DNA from: Auanema rhodensis
Taxonomy: Eukaryota; Nematoda; Chromadorea; Rhabditida; Rhabditidae
Direction: 5' to 3'
Assembly (NCBI GenBank): GCA_964057225.1
Contig: OZ059894.1
Location: 6,727,131-6,791,130, forward strand
Length of the DNA stretch: 64,000 nt
The notes beneath the pieces are model-generated. The model did not search any database. It had not been told where the DNA came from and worked only from the letters and a program-made list of their open reading frames with translations. Below, in pieces: positions 46,573-59,742 of the stretch. Both the position numbers and the translations under genes were made by a program. Numbering within the stretch: the stretch's first letter is position 1; each line of letters opens with the position of its first letter.

Positions 46573-49500
46573 CCATTCAGATAATTAGGCACATTTCGGC
46601 ATTAGGTTATCGGAAAGGTACAACACCGTCAGAAAAATAAAACTTGGCTCAGTCAAACCGGTCGACATCATTGTTCATCCACCCATCAGAAGTGATACGA
46701 AGACGGCGTCATATTGTCGGACGTTAAACGGACTTCTAAATAGGACAAAAAAAAACTTTGCCGAGATGACGTTCCAATGAAATAGGGAAGAAATACACGC
46801 CTGAAGATAATTAATAATTTGACAGTTCAACAGTAACCTGTAAAATAATTATATTCTGTATATTTAGCTTTGATGACCAGATTGGAATGATCAAAATCTA
46901 ATCATTGATGTTTCAAATGAAACATGATTCTATGGAAAAACATAAGAAGCATTTATTATTCAACGATCACTGATTATTATTTTTATGGAAGATTGTTGGA
47001 AAATTATAAAATTTTGAGCTTAAACTATCATTTTTGATTGTGAAACTTGCAAAACTTTCTCGATTTTTTGCGATTCTAAGCTGTGCAAAACATTGATACT
47101 GTGTTTCAAACTATTTAACTTTCACATTTCATAAACATCAAATTATGAGAATACGTTGTCTTGTATCAGTTTTTACAAGATATCGTAAAAACTTGAGTTA
47201 CTAATGTTTTCGTTCTCTCGAAGTTGCACTCATCGGTCATTGTTGTAAAAGGACGGCAAGACGATGATTTAATGGGATAGGTTTGACCAAATTAAGATAC
47301 ATCTGGCGCCACTAGATCAGTAGACTTGTTCTCGATAAATGAATTTTTCATTACAATGACTATGAATAAGAAAAATGTTTCCTATAACTTTTGTAGAAAA
47401 AAATATAATTTTTAAATTATCTCACATGATTTTCATGATACCCATCTCGATATTTGTAGTTTATCGGCAAAATGTAAGCGATTTCCATATTATAATAAAA
47501 AAACTTATATCAATAGTAAATGATCTTGATGTAAAAGATGAAATGCCAAAACCTGAAAGACATGTGGCATCAAAAACTCTGCCGAACGATAAACTGATAT
47601 TGAAGGCAAATTTGATTATAGTTTTTTAACTTTCAGTTCAAGGAAACATCAATTTTTGATATGAGTCTGATAATTGTTCTTCCGGGTTAACCACCCATTA
47701 ACAACATCTCTTCTAAACCTGTTCAGAGAGTCTAAAAATGTTTTCTCAAATTAAAACAGAGCTTTAAGACGTTTCAGACAAAAGTAGTTCCTCATTTTAT
47801 AAAAAAAAAAGAAAAATAATGTTTTTTTTTGCCTGAAAAATCAGTTTAATATTGAAAATTAAATGATTTAAATTTGATTCATGGTTTAAGAACTACAGAA
47901 ATATATAAATAGCTGAAGAATCGAAGAAACGGTATAGGATCAGCATGAAGCTGTGAAAATGAAGAAAGCAACCGTTCATTCTGTCTACAAATAATGAAAA
48001 TAAAGTGTGTTACGTGTAATATTCGAATAAAGTAGTTTACGTGAAAGGGTTTACGTGAAAGGGTTTACGTGAAATTTCACGTGTTTGCTTTCTTATTTTC
48101 AGCTACATTAATTGCTAGTATATTTGTATTTTTTCACATATTATACGATATACATATGTTTGAAAAATTATTATTATTGAGTTCGCACGTACATACGTGC
48201 CATCAATTCAAACTCATTTTTTCGATTATTCAAATAAGAAGATCGTTTTTAAATGCCTGCGGCAATAATTTCAGATTTTTTTGTTACAAATCATTTTATT
48301 TATTCCAATGCTATACCATATAATCCCGAACGCCTTGGCATAATTTACATATTATTTGACCTTAATCATGCAGTTGAATATAGTTTGAAATATATTTATA
48401 TATATGAAGTATTTATTATATAAAAACTAAAAAATATAATTACTTATATGTTATAGAATAAAGAGTAAACAATTTGTTTCAATAAAGTACACAGGGATAG
48501 TGATATCATTCAGTAATAAAGTCTATAATAACAGGATATATGGGATAATATGACAGTTTCAAAGTTGTATCTCTAATGACGCCAATATAAATACATGTAT
48601 TCATTTATATATGTATTTATGAACTACATATGTATGTATGTATTAATTATATTAATATAATATATGAAGTTAATATAATCAAAATCAGCTTGACCAGTTT
48701 GAACTATATGCATTTTTTCTTTCAGTTAATCACATAATTTACTTGACATGCGTATACATATATACATAATATTTGAAAATTATTATATTATATCAATTTA
48801 TATATCCAATACCTTGCGCTGATTATGACCCTTGACTCTACTTGAATTTTGACGATTATTTCCGGATTTTTGACGAAAAATCAGATGGGGAGGTATGCGA
48901 CCGATAACTTATGTAAATCAGCTGAGGTATGAAGTAAAATGAATAAAAAGCGAATTGTTACATCATTTCACCATTTTTGTCTGTTGAAAAATGAAAAACT
49001 AGTCATTGTGCTGCTATTCATTCATATTGCTTAGTAACATGAATATACTTTGACTCATGACTCAGCCAATTTGCTTGAATTTTCTTGAAGTTTTTCTCAA
49101 ATAATTTAAAATCTCTTTTTAGTGTATTGATACTTTTTTTTCTCTATTATTCTTTTGTATACAATAGTTGTTTCTTCTATTTGTATTATCAAATTTTAAA
49201 ATCGAAAATCTTGTAATAAATGTATTTTTGAGGAATCATCACATATTATACTGCGAGTTTTATAGATTTCTTCTGAAAATATGCATTTTAAAAATTTTGA
49301 ATCATCAGCTTGAAATATTAGTTTTTTCTAAATCTTTTTCTCATTTTTGAAATTCTCAAATAAAAAAAGAACATGACAATTGCAATCACATTCGATATAA
49401 ATAAATCTGTTTCTTCTCAGACGCTACAATGATATTTGTAATTTGTGTGTGAAAAAAGTAAAACAAACAGTTATTTTAATGGAATATATGTATATAAACT

Positions 49501-50352
49501 AATTCAATAAAAATCATTAAAATGATATAAGAGCTCCTCTCTTATCGTTACATTTCAAATATAATGATAGTCATCATCACCAGATTTGCAAAAAAAAAGA
49601 AGAGAAAAAGAGAGTGAGAGAGCGCCAACTGGAAGTTTCTACAACAACAAATTGTTCTCAACGTCATTTTTTAAATTTCTTTTCTATTTTTTGAAAGAAG
49701 AATTATTTTTTTTTATTCTAAAAATTTGAAATGCTAAGAAAAGTTCAAATGTTAGCTTGAGTGGTGAGACAAAATTTTTTATGGTTACACACATACATAC
49801 TGTTGACGTTTCATTCAAAAGCAACAGCTGATAATAGAACTTTTGTATAGCATGATGTGATTGTTTGATTGGATGTATGACGTTGATGCTTCAAATGGTG
49901 CAATAAGTACTGTATCTATGTGAGCTAAATTGCACATAAAAGGAAGCTGAACCACAGAGGCAAGCAGCACTAACTCGTTGTTAGTTAGATCAAAAACTGT
50001 TCGTGGCAATGTGGTTAGAACTCAGTTTAATCTTCTTCTCTCCTTTTTTTTGTCTCGTTTTTCATTTTTTGTTCCTCAACCTTCGACAATGATAAACCTA
50101 CCAATTTTTACAGTCTAAATAGGTTTGGATCATAAGCTGTATTAAGTCTGAATCAAAAAGTGATGAGTGATTTACGGTAGTTAAACCAACCATCCAACCC
50201 CATATCTGTCAAACATTTTCAAATCCTTCCAGTTCATTCTGAAATATTTTGTTTTCCATTCGTCTCGTCTACTATTTTCAAATATCTAACTAAAATACCA
50301 AATTTAAACTTTATTACTGTTCTATTTATTGATTTATAATTATAATAATTAT
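46573..50352. other. Intergenic region with repeated TTTACGTGAAA elements
   Basis: No credible gene. A frame at 47375-47629 (+) includes a plausible stretch (VNDLDVKDEMPKPERHVASK) but has no domain or clear exons. The 48035-48082 repeat-palindrome is listed separately. 48330-48800 is very AT-rich. Confidence 0.5.
48035..48082. repeat. 14-bp tandem repeat (x3) running into a 16-bp palindrome
   Basis: GTTTACGTGAAAGG occurs at 48035-48048 and 48049-48062. A third copy starting at 48063 changes after GTTTACGTGAAA into a perfect palindrome ACGTGAAATTTCACGT (48067-48082). Four ACGTG cores are thus spaced 14 bp apart with the last one inverted. The nearest genes are more than 1.6 kb away. Confidence 0.85.
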
Positions 50353-50359
50353 AATTTAG
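50353..50359 (+). promoter_or_regulatory. Probable trans-splice acceptor of astacin gene
   Basis: AATTTAG ends exactly at the base before the ATG at 50360. No upstream coding exon was found. Confidence 0.45.
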
Positions 50360-53330
50360 ATGAGGGTAATTCTCTTACTGTTAGCAGCAATTTATATTTC
50401 CTCTGCACAAGTAGAGGAGTTCTTTTTGAATAGAGCAGATAAAGCTTCCAAAGATATTGCTCGCAGACGCCAAGAATTCTTACAAGTAAAACTCTTTTTC
50501 TTCAGAATTTCTCTATTTTCAAAAATATTTGAATCAACTCTTATCATCAAGAACATATGCCTTTTCAGTCGTTTGGAAGACCAGATGTGCAACATGTGCA
50601 GGAGAAACTTGGCAAACTTCGCAAACGTTGGGACAGAAGATTGAATGAAAATCATCAGAATGTTAAGAAAGAGCTTGCTCAGCGAATGAAGGTATGCATG
50701 ATAAAGCTTAATTAACTGCTTTTTTTCTTTATAAATTATGGTTTTTTTGAGATATATGTCATCTTTGACGTATATTACACATAATCATGTACATATATGT
50801 ACATGAAAATGTTATAACCGGCAAAATATTAATGTTGATTACTAGATATCTTTTTTAATGTATAGGAGATTAACATCAAAATATCTAAAAACTTTTGTAA
50901 TAACCACTGATTACAGAGCTATCATATGAAACAACGTCAACAAGTTCGAGCAACTGGAGATACTTTAGCAGAAATTAATCAGAAAGCTAATGTGACCGAT
51001 TTTATGTATCAAGGTGATATCATCCTAACATCGTGAGTTTATGTTAGAACTCAACAGGAGAAGCTTATACAGTGTATTGAACTTTGAATTTGTGTGACCC
51101 TCCCCGAAATCGGTGTACCTTCTATACTTGTTTCGCATGATAGATACACTCATAGGTTCATGACTCAGATTCTATTTTCAACAAACTTGATTTGAAAATA
51201 AACCATATTGAATATTTAATTTGAAGAGAGCAAGCCGATCAACTGATTGCTGAATCATCATCTCTTGCAAACAGTGAACGTCAGAGGCGTCAAGCTTACA
51301 GGGACATGTAGGATTATTACTGGATTAGCCACACACTCATTCAGTACATTTTAGATTCTATCCTAAGACTATTTGGGGAGCAACAGTATACTATTATTTG
51401 GATAATACAATTAGTTAATTAACTAGTTAATTATATAAATATATTTTTATTATATTTAGCTCCAAATGTTAAAGCTGTTTTTGAAAAAGCTGTTGAATAC
51501 TGGAGAAGTAATACATGCATAAATTTCGAAGAAAGTGCTGTTGGTATGTTATACTTTGAAGGAAATGCTTGTATTGTTCCTGATATAAATTCATTTCAGC
51601 TGCAAATAGAATTAAAGTTTTCAAAGGACAAGGATGTTATTCCTATATTGGAATGATTCGTGGTGTTCAAGAATTATCATTAGGAGATGGATGTGATTCA
51701 GTAGGAAATAAATTCAATTCATATGGTATATGTGACATTTAAGATTGGTACAGCAGCTCATGAGCTTGGTCATGCTCTTGGATTCTTCCATACGCAATCA
51801 CGTAGCGATCGAGACGAAGCAATTACGATTAATATTCAAAATATTGTTGTAAGTATTAAGAGAAAATCAACCGGTTCTCGCATCGTTCGCACAAGAAATG
51901 GTTTTGAGAAGACGCGTCATTTTCACGTGATGGTAATTCACGTGAATTTGATGATGTCCCGTTTCTTATGATTGATTTATACAGAAAAAAAATGAAAAAA
52001 AGAAAGAAAGAATGAATCAGAATATAAATTAATTTCAGCCATCATATGTAGATCAATTTGACAAAGAATCATCAAGTACTAACTATAATTACGGAATGCC
52101 ATATGATTATGGAAGTGTTATGCAATATGGAGGCTTAAGGTTTGTTTCCAACATTTCATTAAAACTTGAACTTTAAAAAAAATTATGTTTTTCTTATATT
52201 ATAACTTAAGTGCATCTATGAATAACCGACCAACTATGATTGCAAAAGATATTGATTATCAAGATACTATGGGATCTGATATGGTTTCCTTCTATGATGT
52301 TTCTATGATGAATGAGCATTATAGTTGCAAAGGTATTATATTTATTTCATAAATAATAACAATAATACTGATTATATGTCTTTGTATTATATGATTATAG
52401 CAAAATGTGCTGCTAATACATCAGCAAAATGTGAGAATGGTGGTTATCCAAATCCTCGTAATTGCGCTGTATGCAACTGCCCCTCGGGATATGGTGGCAT
52501 TCTGTGCAATACCAGAGTATGTACCTAAAACTTAAAAAAATCTTCTTCATACCTATAGTTATAATAATTTATTTTAGCCTGATGGTTGTGGTGTTACTGT
52601 TACAGCTACAAATGACTGGCAGACATTAGAAAGCACTGTTGGCGACGGTGTTATGAAACTACGTGATGAATTCTTGAAATGCAATTACTGGATTCAGGTA
52701 TATAACTATTAACTAATTATTCCATAACATATAGTACTCTAGGCTCCAGCTAATAAACGAGTTGAGATTCGTTTGAAGAAATTACAAGGAAGATATGTTG
52801 ATGGTTGTATTTACGGAGGAATTGAGCTTAAGACTCACAAAGATCAATTGAGAACTGGATATAGGTATATAGCCAGACAGCAGACTATAAGTCAAACGTG
52901 CAAAATTCAGATTCTGCTCAAATGAAGAAGTTGGAAAAGTTTTAACCTCATCTAGCAACCTTGTACCAGTTATATCATATAATAGATTGCAACAAACTAT
53001 TATCAGTATTGAATATCGTATAGGTAAGACTCTCACAACTACTTCTGAATCCTTCAATTGTTTGATTGTAGCTAATGCAGCAGTGAATCCCATTTCAACC
53101 ACTCTAGTTCCAACAACATCCGTAACGTGCATGGATAGGAGCACAAAGTTTGTTTTCATCTTATTTCTTTACAAGCTCCATTCATTCTCAAATTCTTACA
53201 ACCTTTCATGCACCTTCACTACCCTCTGTGTTATCAAACTCATTACAGCTGTCTGATACTTCGCTACTTTGGATATTGTAACATGCGTCACATTCAGAGG
53301 CAATGCGGTCGTTCATGTCGTGCATGTTGA
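50360..53330 (+). CDS. Astacin zinc metalloprotease with EGF, CUB and ShKT domains (NAS family)
   Basis: A secreted zinc endopeptidase of the nematode NAS family, members of which process cuticle, eggshell or matrix proteins. About 14 exons join in frame to about 547 residues. In order: signal peptide ([16 protein letters not shown]); a long charged propeptide with a coiled-coil look; aspartate switch YQGD near 115; basic cleavage site ERQRRQAYR; catalytic domain from about 150 with the zinc motif [19 protein letters not shown] (three His and the catalytic Glu intact) and Met-turn SVMQYGG; EGF-like module (CENGGYPN to GYGGILC); CUB domain from PDGCGVTV; and a C-terminal ShKT module with six Cys ending CRAC. 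The active site is complete. The mixture EGF-CUB-ShKT is less common than EGF-CUB or CUB-TSP1. Which C. elegans nas gene is closest cannot be told here. Confidence 0.92.
51923..51948. promoter_or_regulatory. Paired TCACGTGA palindromes in astacin intron
   Basis: TCACGTGA at 51923-51930 and the perfect 14-bp palindrome AATTCACGTGAATT at 51935-51948 lie in the intron after the zinc-motif exon. They resemble HLH-30/TFEB-type E-boxes and the 48.05 kb element. Function is inferred. Confidence 0.35.
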
Positions 53331-54462
53331 TGTGCGGAGTATGCTTTGGATATTACTGCTTTGTGCCTTGAGTAAATGGTAAAGAAAGCTTAGAATCCCC
53401 TTAAAATCTGCATGTTTGATCATCTAATAACCCTAATAAACCTTTGTTTTTCCAACATAAAGAAAACTCTTCCGATCATACACAACCACACAATCACAGA
53501 TTATGAACCATATGAACACATATTATATCCTAAATATACATAATACACATCTTTTACATTTAGTCAGAATCATATGTATCAGAAAAAGTTTTGAAAATTA
53601 AAAAAAAAAAACTTTTTTTCCCCTACTTTTAATCATTTTTATAAAATATTAAGCCATTTCCCAATTATTATATGATTAACCACGTTTATAATTATAATAT
53701 TTCTAATACGTGTGATTTTGTTTTATTCAATTTTTTCAATAATATCTGACTACATGTATTTCTGAATATGAGTTTCTACTTTGCTTCTTCTTCCCACCAA
53801 CCCCCTCCCCCTCGCCCCTTGTTCTTCATCTTATCCCTAGTACTATGATGTTTCGCGACTTTAAACTCATAAAATGTATATATCAGCTTCACTTTATTTG
53901 TTATTTACTATTATATATTGTTTTTATTTTTGTTTGTAAAATTATATAAATTATGGTTTAGGTTTTATAATGTTATATTATGCTTAACTATATCATATAA
54001 AAGTTCTTTTTATAGAAGTAAATTACATTTTATTGCAATTTAGACACATCTTAACAATAAGCGATTTAAAAATGAATTTGAGACACAATTCAATGTATAT
54101 TTATTCTTTTGTTTTCTTTTTTTTTCAAAATTTTAATAAATCATACCGGGTATAGAGTTAAAAGATTGAAGCAGAATACCCGCCAAATAAAGATTGTATG
54201 CTCATATAAGAATTGAATTGCTTCCAAATTATAAATGAAAAACTTGAATATATATTGCTGAAGCAAAACAAAAAAAAAACAAATTTGAAACATTTGGATT
54301 GCAAAATATTCTTTTGAGATATACGCAAAGACATATAAGTAGTTAAAGCACAAAGTTTGTTTTAATTATTAAACTATAATGTATTGTTTGATTTGTTATA
54401 ACCGATTAAAGTACATATGCATATACATACATGTAAAAGCTTGTATCGGCTTTCAAGCTGAT
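53331..54462. other. Convergent intergenic region
   Basis: The 3' flanks of the astacin gene (+) and the second GPCR (-) meet here. AT-rich, with a C-rich patch at about 53795-53820. No coding signal. Confidence 0.5.
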
Positions 54463-56364
54463 TTACACAAATTCCACTCGACTGTTGCTGTTCGTTGGTG
54501 AATCATTATCCACATTCAATAGCGTTTTCTGTGGATTGAAGTTTTCCAGCAGTGTCATACGTCTACTCATCTTCTTAAACGTCCAGAGTTGAGCTGAAAA
54601 AAAAATTGTTCAATTTTCAGCGATTTTCATTACACAAGAGATTTTCGATGGTTTTTCATAATAAATATAACAAAAATATAATTAGTTTCTATCCGGTTTA
54701 TAGAAACTAAACTTCATATCATTACATCCATTTAATTGATCTGATTTCATATATTGGATACTATATTGAACATGTTTAATGGTCATTTTTATGAATTTAA
54801 AACTAAAACCAATCGAAATAAATGAAGAACTTACAGAAGAATTGATACATTTCTTTTCTGAGCATTGGTTGACAAACTGCATAAATTGGTAAACGAAGAC
54901 ATGATGCCATCATAGTCAAAAGAGAAATCCAATCGACTGATAGGACATAAAGCCAAATCCATCTAGAATATTACAGTTTTTTCAAGTTTTTTTAATTTAA
55001 AAGGATATTACGTTGTGCTAAGTGTGTCATAAGATAGATATTCCCATATTGTGATGATAACTTGAAGCAAATTACTCATCAGATAAGTACATACAATGAT
55101 AACAAGAGTTCTTGTAGCTGCACGAATACGCGCCTAAAATAGAAAGCATGAGCATAATCGAGAAGCTAATGCTTGATTTCAAAAAAAAAATGAAGTAAAA
55201 AGAAACCTTTTTCTGAAGAACACTTTGTTTATCTTGAACAGCTTCAAGTTTAGAACTTCGATTATTACGTAATCTAGAAGTTATAGTATGTTTTCTAATC
55301 ATTGACTAAAAATGCAAAACCTGAAGATAAGACGAGCATTGAGATATAATAGGATAAAGAAAGGAGCAAGAATTGTAAACATTGTTCTAAATATTCATTG
55401 TATTTGTATTTAATTTTATAATTAATGTACCTAAAGTAAAAACGAAAGATGATATTGAACCAAGGATGTTGTTGAACAAGTGTTGATGGTTGTACTTCCC
55501 ATTCATTAATGGTTCCTATGCAATTTTCGTTTGTCCCAATCTATAAAAGCAAAATCAGATTTTCATCTAATAAGCTTCGCAATAAACATTCTCTCAAGTA
55601 CTTCCTTATTACACAAAACAAGGATGTGAAAACATGAGCTGTAGATTTTAGATATATTGAAGAGATTTACCTGAATTTCTTTCAGAATAGTTCCTTTACT
55701 TACTATACCACACATCATAGCAACAAAAGCCAAAATTTTTCTATTTCTCTGTAAATTTTCTAACATGAAACAGGGAGTATGTTTGTGAAATGCTGTAACC
55801 TGTAAATAGCCAACAGCCCAATTATTCACGGTTATGCAGTATCTCTCTACAGCGGCGAATGTAATTAGGTAAGTTGAAGCAGTCATTGCTATATGAGAAA
55901 AAGCCAACATGGGAACCATGTATGTAACCCTAGATTATAAAAAAATATTTGAATATAAGCTTGGATCAAACAAACCATATGGATTTTAATGTAATACTAG
56001 CTGTCCAATTGAACAAAACGCGAGCTGATAACACGCTGATATATGAAATGCCAATAAAAACATCTGACATGGCTAGTAACATTAGATATAAGTTATAGGA
56101 ATTTCTGAAACAAGTAATGATATAGCAACTTTAAAACTTGATAAGAACATCAACTTACCTATGTTGTTTGCTAGTCACAAACACAAGAAAGACGAAAGAA
56201 TTGAAGATGATACTGATTACTGACAGCGAATCACCCAATACCACAGCTAGCCAAAATCGAAGAACAATGAAATAGTTATCAACTTGGTTGCAAGCTTCTA
56301 AATGAGCAACACCAGCAGGCAATGAAGTGCTATTGTCCATGTCTAAGACATCAGTAGAATTCAT
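54463..56364 (-). CDS. Neuropeptide GPCR, second FMRFamide-receptor-like gene
   Basis: A plasma-membrane rhodopsin-class receptor, probably for a neuropeptide. About ten exons join in frame to roughly 400 residues. The N-terminus has two N-glycosylation sites (MNSTDVLDMDNSTS). Helices seen: TM1 FWLAVVLGDSLSVISIIFNS, TM2 YNLYLMLLAMSDVFIGISY, TM3 ending ITFAAVERYCI (ERY for DRY), TM4 ILAFVAMMCGIVSKGT, TM5 MFTILAPFFILLYLNARLIF, TM6 TLVIIVCTYLMSNLLQVI, TM7 WIWLYVLSVDWISLLTMMA followed by LRLPIYAVCQPMLR. The loop before TM6 is basic. The tail ends SNSRVEFV, which resembles a C-terminal PDZ ligand. A 47-nt intron after LIF (starting GTTTTGCATT) is needed to skip a stop. An acceptor TTTTCAG ends 1 nt before the ATG. 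It resembles the GPCR at 28.4-30.7 kb in the TM7 end but the two are far diverged. Confidence 0.87.
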
Positions 56365-56365
56365 T

Positions 56366-56372
56366 CTGAAAA
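56366..56372 (-). promoter_or_regulatory. Probable trans-splice acceptor of second GPCR
   Basis: TTTTTCAG on the minus strand ends 1 nt before the ATG, with no upstream coding exon visible. Confidence 0.5.
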
Positions 56373-58166
56373 ACAGATATAGTATGTGATGAAGCTATAT
56401 GGCTAGATCTATGATAGAACAAACCTTTCAAGCAAGTTGTCCTAGATTATCCTGGTTATCATGAGCACTGAAACAAGAATGTTGATAGATGCATACAGAC
56501 AAAGGAACAAACAAGAAAAGAAAGAAGATAAAACAAATGTTAAAATGAAGACTTAATGAATTTATAAAAGAAGGCTATACAACTTTATTGATGGGCAACG
56601 AACTAAAACCAAATTAGGTAAACGTGCTCAAAGATGAACACAAATCCCATGATTTTAGCCTGTGAGATTTAAATTTCTATTTTCGTTCAGTTAGGATTTA
56701 CATTTTTATTTCTTCCATCATTCTATTTTAATTTAAAATTACCACTAAAAATCTGTTTTCCTTTTTTTTTCTTTGAAAGTAATTATAATTATCGCAGCAA
56801 AAGACTGGATGGATACTTAATTCGAACTGTTCCGCTTCAAAAAATCGCTTAGAATAAGAAGAACAAAGAAAATAAAACAAGAAGTTTCGTAAAAGCTGGT
56901 GAGTGCAACGTGTATGAAACAAACAAAAAACACAAAGAACATTGTTTAAAAAAGGAATAAGATAGATAGATGTAACGAGTCAACATGCCAGATAAAGAAA
57001 AGGTGAGCAGAAAGAAATTTCTCTTATTAAATTTTCAATGTTTACAACAGGCTCCGTCTACAGAAAAATAGTCTGAAATGAATTGTTAATGATGGCTTTT
57101 TACTAAATTTTCCCTATATTATCCTTTCATGTGAAGGTAACTTCCTTCTTAGTCAGCTCCTGAAGTATCATCGGTTTCGACTCGTTTCTTTAGTTCGTAT
57201 GTTGTATGAAAAAGGGGGATGAGGGAGGAAGAGCATGAAAAGATGAAAGCAGTGATTCCAAAGCATTTAAAGATCCACGAAAGAATTTGAATAAACATAA
57301 CCATATTCTGTGCTCATCCAAAATTTAATAAAATCATTATTCAACAAAGAGAAAGAGATAAATAGATAGACAGAGAAGGGGAAATAGAGGGAAGGGGGAT
57401 AATGAGAAGGGTGGGCTGAAAGGGGAAAAGAGAGTTCACAAATCAGGTCAGGTGAATCTCAATATAAACAAGATAGAAAGAATTTTATGCGAAACAATGA
57501 GAAAAGGAATCAAAGCTCTTTGAAAATATCAAAATTGGAAACAATATAGAAACTAAAAGTTGGAAGATTTCACTGCAGAATTGTGATGTGCTAACCATTA
57601 AAAGCTTAATATGGAACAAATGATTGTTGAGCTCAGGCTATTTCAACTGAGCTTACAGCTTATTTCTGTTTTAGTTGACTAAGACGTTTTCAATTTTTTT
57701 AAACATGTGATCTAAAAGGATAATCCTAAGGGTGTTAAGACTAGATGAATCCAAATGTCCGTTTACTGAGCTTTGAATAGAAACTGAATGAACAGAAAAC
57801 ATTTGTTAAATGTGCACAAAGTTGAAATGAAAATTAATAAATCTTACATGATTGATAGGAGAATTTGGAATATTATTGAGAATCTACTACGCCAAAAACT
57901 TTTGAAGTACATATAGATTACTGATAAACGATTACTTATAGTATATTAGATATATTTAATCTCAATTTGTTTATAAATAAACAAAAACAAATAGAATTTA
58001 GAGAAGACAGATTGACGGCTCACCGTATTTTTTAAATAAAAGAAACTATTAGTCAAATGAGATTACTCATAGGCGGACTGACAGAAAGTAAAAGCAAAAA
58101 GAGTAAATGAGAAGAGGGGGAGGGAACTTCTCATAATAAGGAACATGTTTGAAGTAGCAAACATTT

Positions 58167-58183
58167 TAATACAATACAATACA
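58167..58183. repeat. (AATAC)n short tandem repeat
   Basis: Three copies of a five-base AATAC/ACAAT unit. Confidence 0.75.
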
Positions 58184-59731
58184 ATGCTTTAACATGATCT
58201 CTAAGAGCTTAGAATCATATTTAGATAATCTGTAATGAATTGTGTGCAAAATTTCGCTTTGTGTGTCATCTTCAGAGAAGCTTTATATAGAATAGAAACA
58301 AAAAATAAAAAAAGGAAGAGAGAGATACGGGGAAACAGATGTAAAATATGAGAACTTTTATATAAATTGTTAGTTAAACTGACAAAGTGACAGCTAGTCT
58401 ATGAAACATTTAAACCTTTAGAATCTATCATCATCAAGCTTCAAGTTTTTTCAGATGAACCAAAAATATTCAAACAAGATTTCATCTTGACATGGATTAA
58501 TCACTTTTCTGTAAAAAATGTGCAAAATTTTAGAAAATAACGATTAAAAACCGTTTAACTGACATCAGTAAATCTTCAGAGATTTGAGCTTCTCATCAAG
58601 TTTCAAACATATCTGATTGTCTGATCAAACTAGTTTCAGAGTGGAGCATCAATCATTCAAAGTACTTTTAGATAAGAGCAATTTAAAGAAAAAAATATAA
58701 AAATTAAAAAGTTTCGGTATTGGATTATAAGGTTGAAATTGCCTATTTTGTGGGAAGGGTAGAGTTTTAATGAAACCAAAATTTGATTTTAAATGGAAAC
58801 AATCTGAAAGAAATATGTTTCATCTATAAAGGAACATACTAAGATAAAGCAGTCATGGAATATGAAGAAAAAGCAAAAAAAATGTTTATTTGTTTTAATG
58901 TTTTGTTTATTTTTTTTCATATTGCATTTGATTGCTTAATATGTTTTTATTGAAAAATGTATAAAACTAATGAAATTCTGGAACAAAATAAGTTAAAGAT
59001 GGAAAAAAGTTTTGAAAAAAATCTGTGTAAGATCTCAATAAATTTATTTGATGCTTCCACGTTTTTATAGAATTTTTCAGAAGCACTAGATGCTCTGAAA
59101 GAAAACTGTGACTTATATACTAAGTTATATATGGAAGAAGAGAAAGAAGCCGGGGTGCATATTGTTTTGGATGTCCCAAGTTTTCAGAATTTGGATAAAA
59201 AATTTCCTGAAAATTGGCTTTTGGTGTAATAAATTGGAAACATGATCAAAATTCAAAAATAATCCTAAATAGGAGTATCTGTATGTATATTATGGCTTTA
59301 TACATAATATATATTTGTCTATTTAGGTTTATAGTTTATTGCTCAGCACTGTACCAGCACTGAGTTTAGTACTTAATAAGAAGGACAGAGTAAATCAAAA
59401 TTTAAATATTATTACTTATTATAATTATTATATTTATTTTAAATAATATCGTCAGTTTTTTTTCTTGAAACAGCATGAACATGACATCTATCAAAGGCTT
59501 GACGTCATGGAAAACAAATATAAAACATATAAATATAGTTAAGTCAGAAAACAAATACTAAATCAAACGGGCTAAGTGAGATTTGGTGTGAAAGTTAGAA
59601 TGGAAATGAATATAAGACATCGGTAGCCATTGTGTTCCATAAGCTAGAAATGTTTCCAAAAGTCATAAAAAAAACAAAAAAAAAGCTTTTGTCTTCATTT
59701 ATGCTTTTCCATTTTTTTAAACTCCCCTTCT

Positions 59732-59742
59732 CCCCCCCCCCC
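59732..59742. repeat. Poly-C run
   Basis: An uninterrupted run of C (about 11), rare in this AT-rich window. Confidence 0.9.

Noticed and set aside
47375..47629. 84-codon frame with VNDLDVKDEMPKPERH
   Set aside because: The middle looks protein-like but the flanks do not. No acceptor, no domain and no partner exon were found. A relic is possible but not supported.
48035..48082. CRISPR-like array
   Set aside because: The 14-bp units are directly adjacent without spacers and the genome is eukaryotic.
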